Source of the DNA: an uncultured Bacteroidales bacterium
Lineage (GTDB): Bacteria > Bacteroidota > Bacteroidia > Bacteroidales > FEN-979
Reading direction: 5' to 3'
Assembly: GCA_903929315.1 (NCBI GenBank)
Contig: CAIYUC010000098.1
Location: forward strand, 1 to 46,079
Length of the DNA stretch: 46,079 nt
Shown: piece after piece, positions 41,552 to 46,079 of the stretch
How positions within the stretch are numbered: position 1 is the first letter of the stretch
Layout of the letters: each line of letters opens with the position of its first letter
Position numbers and translations under genes: made by a program
Notes under the pieces: generated by a model
What the model was told of the DNA's origin: nothing
The model's input: the letters and a program-made list of their open reading frames with translations, nothing else
The model's database searches: none

Positions 41552-41941
41552 ATGGGATACATACATGCTGATATTGAATTATCAAATCCACGGCTACCTG
41601 GTTTAGCGAAGATGAAAGTAAAATCAATGGTAGATACCGGCGCATTGACGCTTTGTATTCCTGATCATATAAGAGTTCAGCTTCAATTGGAGGAAGTGGA
41701 AAAACGCGAGGTGACGATTGCATATGGTCAGCAGCAACTTGTACCATATGTGGGACCTGTGCAAGTGCGATTTGAAAACAGGAGTTGTTTTGTAGGCGCT
41801 TTCGTCTTGGGGAATGATGTATTATTGGGAGCGATTCCCATTGAAGATATGGATCTGGTAATAATACCATCAACCCGAACCATAACGGTAAATCCTCAAA
41901 GTCCTAATTTCCCGCATGCCATTGTGAAATCGGAAATATAG
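41552..41941 (+). CDS. Clan AA (retropepsin-like) aspartic protease
   Basis: A 129-residue single-domain protein with the catalytic motif V27-D28-T29-G30-A-L-T-L and the later hydrophobic-hydrophobic-Gly strand (VLLGAIPIEDMDLVI). It resembles the short AF_0612-type clan AA proteases, which act as dimers with one DTG from each chain. No signal peptide, so probably cytoplasmic. Substrate unknown. The gene has its own perfect promoter (41475-41505). It is followed after 12 bp by a truncated YciI-like gene, and the association with short remnant genes suggests an accessory region. Codon use is like the neighbours. Confidence 0.82.
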   Translation: MGYIHADIELSNPRLPGLAKMKVKSMVDTGALTLCIPDHIRVQLQLEEVEKREVTIAYGQQQLVPYVGPVQVRFENRSCFVGAFVLGNDVLLGAIPIEDMDLVIIPSTRTITVNPQSPNFPHAIVKSEI

Positions 41942-41953
41942 TAAGATCTGCAA

Positions 41954-42028
41954 ATGTACTATCTACTTTTCTATGACGTTGTTGAAGGTTACGCAGAACG
42001 GAGAATTCCTTTCCGTGCCGGAAGCTGA
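41954..42028 (+). pseudogene. Truncated YciI-like gene
   Basis: ATG at 41954 opens a frame MYYLLFYDVVEGYAERRIPF that ends RAGS then TGA (42026-42028). The intact gene at 43751 encodes MHYLLFYDVVEGYAEMRIPF and continues for 102 residues. This copy therefore stops after 24 codons and has diverged at many third positions. Beyond it, 42029-42207 shows only short pieces of frames, e.g. KPREKWLSDE before a stop at 42066, and no recognised gene. Confidence 0.75.
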
Positions 42029-42207
42029 TACACCACTACCTGATAAAGCCTCGTGAAAAGTGGTTGTCTGATGAATAATAGATTGCATTTTTACAGTCTA
42101 TTAAGTAGTTGGGCTACCGGATAGTAATTGCGACAATCCATTCATGGAAACAGCAGTGAGCAAAAGCAGGAGACAAAAAAAGCCGTAGCCATGAGCGAAG
42201 ACACACT

Positions 42208-43584
42208 ATGCGATTATATCTGATCAATCCTTCAAACCCGCTGGTCACCATCACAAAAGTGAAGGAAAGCCGCTGGAACCGTTACCGCGTGTGGAAACCG
42301 CTCAGCCTTATGGTTATTGCGGGCCTAACCCCCCCGGAGTGGGAAATTACGATCATAGACGAGAACTTCAGAGCTCCGGACTATGAGGCCATGCCCCGGC
42401 CGGACCTGGTGGGCATTACCGTTTTCACCGCACAGGCAAATCGCGCCTATGAAATAGCCGCTCACTTCCGGAATTTGGGTGTACCCGTCGTAATGGGTGG
42501 CATTCATGCGACCATGTGCCTGGACGAAGCTATGAAGCACGCGGATTCAGTTGTTACGGGTGAAGCCGAACACATCTGGTCGCAGGTACTGAAAGACGCC
42601 CAGCATGGCAGCCTGAAGCGATGGTATGACGGAGGGCTTGCTGAAATAAATGCTGTTCCGCTTGCCCGCCATGATTTGCTGGCTGCAGGATATGCCTTCG
42701 GAGCCATTCAGACCACCCGTGGCTGTCCCTTGAATTGCAGCTTCTGCAGCGTGACGGCATTTAACGGAGCCCGCTACCGGCAGCGCCCTATTCCGGACGT
42801 CGTGCTAGAATTCCAATCGATTCACGAAAAACGTGTTCTTGTTGTGGACGACAACCTCATCGGCACGCGCCCTGAACACATCGCACGTGCCAAGGACCTG
42901 TTCTGCGCTATGGCACAGGCGAACCTGCGAAAGGAATGGGTTGCCCAGTCCACCATTAACTTCGCTGACGACGAAGAACTTCTAACGTTGGCTGCGAAGG
43001 CCGGGTGCAGAGGTGTCTTCATCGGCTTTGAGTCTCCCACGCCGGAAGGTCTTCTGGATCTCGGCAAGAAATTCAGCCTTTTGAAAAACAGAGACTTTCG
43101 CGCCTCCGTAAGGCGCATACAACGGCACAACATACTGGTCGTGGGTTCCTTTATCATCGGATTTGACATTGACAAACCGGGCGTCGGTAAACGTATCGCC
43201 GAGGTGGCCAGTCAATACGGTGTGGACAATCTCAACGTGCTGTTTTTGACTCCCTTGCCCGGTACACGTCTGTGGGAACAAATGACATCAGCCGGTCACA
43301 TAGTCCTTGACACCTTCCCGGAAGACTGGAAATATTACACATTAACCTTCCCGGTAGCACGGTATAAGCATTTATCTCTGGGGGGCATCATCGAAGAGAT
43401 GATCTCCTGCGACCGGAACTTTTATGCAATGCCACGTATTCTGCACAGGGTGTGGAATAGCTTATGGCAATCCCGCAAACCGCTGATCACTTTGGTGGGC
43501 AATCTCTCATACAGGCGCAATATCCGGCTGAACTATAAGGCATACGCGGACTTCAAGTATTACTGGGAAAATAGGCACAATTGA
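42208..43584 (+). CDS. B12-binding-domain radical SAM protein
   Basis: A 458-residue enzyme. The N-terminal Rossmann-like cobalamin-binding domain (1-145; LPLSLMVIAGLTPP-type start, VVMGGIHATMCLDEA, VVTGEAEHIW) lacks the classical D-x-H-x-x-G base-off motif. The radical SAM domain carries C173-x3-C177-x2-C180 (TTRGCPLNCSFCSVT), the GGE-like segment GVFIGFES and LTPLPGTRLWEQM. The C-terminal part is helical. Class members methylate or cyclise unreactive carbons of lipids, antibiotics or other metabolites; the substrate is unknown. Base composition is visibly richer in G+C than adjacent genes, and the gene lies between a broken and an intact YciI-like gene, so acquisition by transfer is likely. 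The ATG at 42208 is supported by the family start MRLYLINP. Confidence 0.9.
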   Translation: MRLYLINPSNPLVTITKVKESRWNRYRVWKPLSLMVIAGLTPPEWEITIIDENFRAPDYEAMPRPDLVGITVFTAQANRAYEIAAHFRNLGVPVVMGGIHATMCLDEAMKHADSVVTGEAEHIWSQVLKDAQHGSLKRWYDGGLAEINAVPLARHDLLAAGYAFGAIQTTRGCPLNCSFCSVTAFNGARYRQRPIPDVVLEFQSIHEKRVLVVDDNLIGTRPEHIARAKDLFCAMAQANLRKEWVAQSTINFADDEELLTLAAKAGCRGVFIGFESPTPEGLLDLGKKFSLLKNRDFRASVRRIQRHNILVVGSFIIGFDIDKPGVGKRIAEVASQYGVDNLNVLFLTPLPGTRLWEQMTSAGHIVLDTFPEDWKYYTLTFPVARYKHLSLGGIIEEMISCDRNFYAMPRILHRVWNSLWQSRKPLITLVGNLSYRRNIRLNYKAYADFKYYWENRHN

Positions 43585-43644
43585 GTAAAGGAATTATGAA
43601 AATAGTAATCGGCTTTTTAAAATTAATCGATTCGAGGAAAATAG

Positions 43645-43713
43645 CCTAACTATGGTATCAACACCAACCTGGGATTGACGGGCGATAAAGCCGCACTGCA
43701 ATACCCGGTGGGT
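43645..43713 (+). pseudogene. Short coding remnant before the YciI-like gene
   Basis: After a stop at 43642-43644 the frame reads PNYGINTNLGLTGDKAALQY then PVGYT before losing protein character. The D-x-A-A-x-x-Y-P-x-G-Y pattern faintly recalls the AspT/YidE antiporter domain, but the identity is not secure. It has no start and is probably debris of a deleted gene. Confidence 0.3.
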
Positions 43714-43750
43714 TATACCTGCGTTAGACGGACGCAACAAGGAAACAGAT

Positions 43751-44059
43751 ATGCACTATTTACTTTTCTATGACGTAGTCGAAGGGTATGCAGAAATGCG
43801 GATTCCTTTCCGTGCAGCCCATCTTGAATATGCACAGCAAGCGGTTGCACGGGGTGAACTCTTGCTTGGTGGCGCCCTGGCTAACCCGGTTGACCGGGCC
43901 GTACTTCTTTTCAGGGGATCTTCACCGGCCGTGGCAGAGGATTTTGCAAAAGATGATCCTTACGTGAAGAATGGACTGGTGAAAAAATGGTTTGTCCGGG
44001 AATGGACGACGGTCATCGGTCCGCAGGCCGAAAAATCCTTGCCGGACTTGCCTTTTTAA
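43751..44059 (+). CDS. YciI family protein (YCII-related domain)
   Basis: A 102-residue soluble protein of the YciI fold (dimeric alpha/beta barrel related to ferredoxin-like folds). The family His-Asp type pair is represented by R-x-A-H-L-E-Y (FRAAHLEYAQQAV) and the DPYVKNGLVKKWFVREW segment. YciI proteins are of uncertain function; some have dehalogenase or other hydrolase-like sites. A truncated homologue occurs 1.7 kb upstream (41954-42028) on the other side of the radical SAM gene. The stop TAA overlaps the start of a palindromic repeat (44058-44145). Confidence 0.85.
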   Translation: MHYLLFYDVVEGYAEMRIPFRAAHLEYAQQAVARGELLLGGALANPVDRAVLLFRGSSPAVAEDFAKDDPYVKNGLVKKWFVREWTTVIGPQAEKSLPDLPF

Positions 44060-44145
44060 CCACAATGAACACAAAGCAAACACAATGGTCACAATGAAAA
44101 TATTCATTGTGTACTTAGTGTAAACCATTGTGACCATTGTGGTTA
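44058..44145. repeat. CACAATG-type palindromic intergenic repeat, best copy
   Basis: AACCACAATGAACACAAAGC then CACAATGGTCACAATGAAAAT mirrors ATTCATTGTGTACTTAGTG then CCATTGTGACCATTGTGGTTA. The arms complement each other over most of their length. Related copies: 2009-2078 and 29834-29930. Confidence 0.8.
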
Positions 44146-44188
44146 TATATTTTATAAGAATCCATTTATTACTCTTTTAATTCTATTC

Positions 44189-44219
44189 TTTGGATGAACT
44201 GGCAATTCGTGTATTTTTG
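44189..44219 (+). promoter_or_regulatory. Perfect Bacteroidota promoter of asnS (TTTG-N19-TATTTTTG)
   Basis: TTTG (44189-44192), 19 nt, TATTTTTG (44212-44219). Transcription from about 44226 leaves the ATG at 44245 as the first usable start and excludes the ATG at 44194. Confidence 0.8.
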
Positions 44220-44244
44220 CAGGTTCAAGGTAAGAAAGGCTGAA

Positions 44245-45642
44245 ATGGAAAATATGAAACCAATGAAAGTCCGCGAACTCCTGAAGTCAAAAGAGATCGG
44301 GAAAGAGGTTCTTGTGAAGGGGTGGGTGAGGACAAAACGGGGAAATAAACAGGTCAATTTTATTGCTGTTAATGACGGTTCCATTATACATAATATCCAG
44401 GTTGTTGCTGAAGTTGCTGCATTTAATGATGATCTCCTGAAACAGATCACCACCGGTTCATGCATTGCCGTTAAAGGAATTTTGGTTGAGTCACCTGCAC
44501 AGGGTCAGCCTGTCGAGATCCAGGCAAAAGAAATTGAGATCTATGGCACAGCTGATCCCGAGACCTATCCGCTTCAGAAGAAAGGCCATTCGCTTGAGTT
44601 CTTGAGGGAAATTGCCCATCTCCGTCCCAGGACGAATACGTTCGGGGCTATTTTCAGGATACGTCATGCTGTGGCATTTGCCATTCATAAATACTTCAAC
44701 GACCATGGCTTTTATTATATTCATTCGCCTATAATTACCGGTTCAGATGCTGAAGGTGCAGGGGCGTTATTCCGGGTAAGCATATTGGATCCGAAGGATC
44801 CACCGCTCAAACCGGATGGTTCGGTTAATTTTGCCGAAGACTTTTTCGGGAAGGAGACCAAATTAACGGTTTCCGGACAGCTTGAAGCCGAATTGGCAGC
44901 ATTGGCTTTATCACAAGTATATACATTCGCACCGACTTTCAGGGCTGAGAATTCAAATACCCCGCGTCACCTGGCTGAATTCTGGATGATCGAACCGGAA
45001 ATAGCCTTTTATGACAATAACGACAACATGGACCTGGCCGAGGACTTATTGAAATACCTCATACAATATGTCCTCGATCAATGCAAGGATGATCTTGAAT
45101 TTCTTCAAAAGATGTACGATCCTGAACTTATTGAACGCCTGAAATTCGTCATCAACACAGGGTTTGAGCGAAGAACTTACTCGGAAGCCATTGATATCCT
45201 TAAAGCATCGGGTCAGCCATTCGAATACCATGTGGAATGGGGTATAGACTTGCAGGCGGAGCATGAAAAATATCTGGTGGAAAAGTATTACAAGAAGCCC
45301 GTGATACTGACCGATTATCCAAGGGAGATCAAGGCGTTTTACATGAAACAGAATGACGACGGCAAAACCGTCCGTGCCATGGACGTGCTTTTTCCGAAGA
45401 TCGGCGAGGTAATAGGTGGTTCCCAGCGGGAAGAGAATTACGAGAAGCTGCTGTCGAGGATCAGGGAAATGCACATCCCTGAAAAGGATGTCTGGTGGTA
45501 CCTGGAAACCCGTAAATTCGGGACAGCACCGCACAGCGGTTTTGGTCTTGGTTTTGAACGGTTTATCATTTTTATTACCGGAATGTCCAACATCCGGGAT
45601 GTAATCCCCTTTCCAAGGACGCCACAGAATGCGGAATTTTAA
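44245..45642 (+). CDS. asnS: Asparaginyl-tRNA synthetase
   Basis: A 465-residue class IIb aminoacyl-tRNA synthetase that charges tRNA-Asn. The start is set at [13 protein letters not shown] (44245) because the promoter lies over the longer frame. An N-terminal OB-fold anticodon-binding domain (about 1-110: [20 protein letters not shown]) precedes the catalytic core with motif 1 near the [17 protein letters not shown] helix, motif 2 [21 protein letters not shown] (split here as [16 protein letters not shown] and MIEPE), and motif 3 [10 protein letters not shown]. It is Asn- rather than Asp-type by length and by these motifs. Housekeeping gene, monocistronic, followed directly by palindromic repeats. 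Confidence 0.97.
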   Translation: MENMKPMKVRELLKSKEIGKEVLVKGWVRTKRGNKQVNFIAVNDGSIIHNIQVVAEVAAFNDDLLKQITTGSCIAVKGILVESPAQGQPVEIQAKEIEIYGTADPETYPLQKKGHSLEFLREIAHLRPRTNTFGAIFRIRHAVAFAIHKYFNDHGFYYIHSPIITGSDAEGAGALFRVSILDPKDPPLKPDGSVNFAEDFFGKETKLTVSGQLEAELAALALSQVYTFAPTFRAENSNTPRHLAEFWMIEPEIAFYDNNDNMDLAEDLLKYLIQYVLDQCKDDLEFLQKMYDPELIERLKFVINTGFERRTYSEAIDILKASGQPFEYHVEWGIDLQAEHEKYLVEKYYKKPVILTDYPREIKAFYMKQNDDGKTVRAMDVLFPKIGEVIGGSQREENYEKLLSRIREMHIPEKDVWWYLETRKFGTAPHSGFGLGFERFIIFITGMSNIRDVIPFPRTPQNAEF

Positions 45643-45710
45643 AAACTCACCCCCCGGCACCCTCGCTTGAAAAAAGAGAGGGTTTAAACATAAGCCTCAC
45701 CCCCAGGCAG
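45641..45710. repeat. CTCACCCCCCGGCACCCTC hairpin repeat after asnS
   Basis: ACTCACCCCCCGGCACCCTC then GCTTGAAAAAAGAGAGGG is a diverged relative of the units at 16573-16745, followed by a partial second unit CCTCACCCCCAGGCAG. It may act as a terminator-like hairpin for asnS. Confidence 0.7.
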
Positions 45711-45734
45711 GTGTCTGATAAGTACCAATTTGCC

Positions 45735-45824
45735 TTTTTTCACGCAAAAACCGCAAAGATTTACGCAAACCTGCCTGATATAGAACACGGATGATACGGA
45801 TTTGACGGGTTTAAACGGATACTG
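45735..45824. repeat. CACGCAAAAACCGCAAAG and ACGGATTTGACGGG word repeats
   Basis: Two word families follow each other: TTTTTTCACGCAAAAACCGC with AAAGATTTACGCAAA, and AACACGGATGATACGGATTT with GACGGGTTTAAACGGAT. Together with the repeat before it they take up most of 45643-45855, where no gene is seen. Confidence 0.55.
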
Positions 45825-45855
45825 AAGGCATTTGATCTGTAAGATGGGTATTTAG

Positions 45856-46017
45856 AAACACCAGGTTCCGTATCATTCATCCCATGTATCCAGGCTTTGT
45901 TTATTCCATGTACAGTTCTTCCAGATTGAGAAAGCACAGAAAGCGTTTGACTTTCTGAGCGGCTTGCTCTCATCTGGCAAACGTATATCAGACTATGTAA
46001 ACGAACAAAACCTCTAA
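45856..46017 (+). pseudogene. Possible 3' gene remnant
   Basis: After a stop at 45853-45855 a frame runs to TAA at 46015-46017. Its second half, QFFQIEKAQKAFDFLSGLLS then SGKRISDYVNEQNL, reads as a plausible helical protein end; the first half does not. No start codon fits. It may be the decayed end of a gene that preceded the partial gene at the edge. Confidence 0.3.
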
Positions 46018-46020
46018 GCC

Positions 46021-46079
46021 ATGTACAACATTCCCGGAAGTAACAATCTTCAATTTCCATTGACAATTAACCCTATTCC
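46021..46079 (+). CDS. Possible gene start running off the window
   Basis: ATG at 46021, three bases after the preceding stop, opens MYNIPGSNNLQFPLTINPI and stays open to the window edge. Too short to assign. The tight spacing to the previous stop suggests translation in the same unit if both are real. Confidence 0.3.
   Translation, partial: MYNIPGSNNLQFPLTINPI

Noticed and set aside
42208-43584. Naming the radical SAM protein as a hopanoid methylase or another specific enzyme
   Set aside because: Overall layout is shared by many class B-type enzymes and no hopanoid gene is nearby.
45046-45660. 204-codon minus-strand ORF opposite asnS
   Set aside because: Antisense shadow of the catalytic core of AsnS; no start signal or known domain.
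45761-46066. 101-codon minus-strand ORF
   Set aside because: It runs through two repeat families and over a better plus-strand frame; composition is not protein-like.

Overview
The window comes from a member of the Bacteroidota, most likely an uncultured Bacteroidales-type lineage. Five secreted proteins carry or appear to carry type IX secretion (T9SS) C-terminal sorting domains. A gldD lipoprotein gene, promoters of the TTTG-N19-TAnnTTTG type, few Shine-Dalgarno sequences, and lipoproteins and signal peptides followed by Gln all agree. No rRNA, tRNA, CRISPR array, phage or complete insertion sequence was seen.

Layout. 1-1.8 kb: a REP-like hairpin pair, an unknown gene with a glycosylase-like look, and an agmatine-deiminase-family gene, closed by a terminator. 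1.8-12.5 kb (mostly minus): a decayed gene end, a TonB-dependent receptor with a small membrane-anchored partner, then three T9SS exoproteins (Asp-box/BNR protein, gingipain-like C25 protease, Omp28-like protein). 12.5-17.2 kb: ROK kinase, polA, and a DUF559 nuclease gene framed by inverted G/C-rich repeats. 17.3-20.1 kb: an unknown gene, a T9SS tail remnant, PIN-PhoH ATPase, and a four-helix-bundle gene framed by another inverted repeat. 20.1-26.3 kb (minus): a housekeeping run hup, a 29-residue COX24/AURKAIP1-like basic protein, rng, hflX, lnt, glutaminyl cyclase. 26.4-29.8 kb: a large T9SS protein and mutY. 30-38 kb: kelch/PKD exoprotein, a magnesium-type pair (PRC/MgtE_N/CBS protein plus divergent Nramp) behind a candidate regulatory leader, and two tandem GT-C/TPR membrane proteins. 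38.2-41.4 kb: ssb, gldD, a CorA-like transporter with an altered GMN motif, and DAHP synthase/chorismate mutase. 41.5-44.1 kb: a small accessory island (retropepsin-like gene, YciI remnant, G+C-richer radical SAM gene, intact YciI). 44.2-45.6 kb: asnS, then repeats and a gene cut by the window edge.

How the parts fit. hup, mutY, ssb and gldD form a recognisable Bacteroidota neighbourhood, here stretched by about 8 kb of accessory genes and lacking gldE next to gldD. The periplasmic glutaminyl cyclase has likely clients in the same window, since several predicted mature exoproteins begin with Gln. Three separate divalent-cation genes lie within about 8 kb.

The strongest candidate for something undescribed is the leader at 31878-32036. 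A 23-codon acidic/proline-containing upstream ORF overlaps one arm of a long hairpin. The other arm can instead pair with the Shine-Dalgarno sequence of the magnesium operon. This layout would suit magnesium control by translation of a leader peptide. A second theme is colonisation by short palindromic word-like repeats. They flank two small genes as inverted frames and have entered the reading frames of polA and lnt without breaking them.
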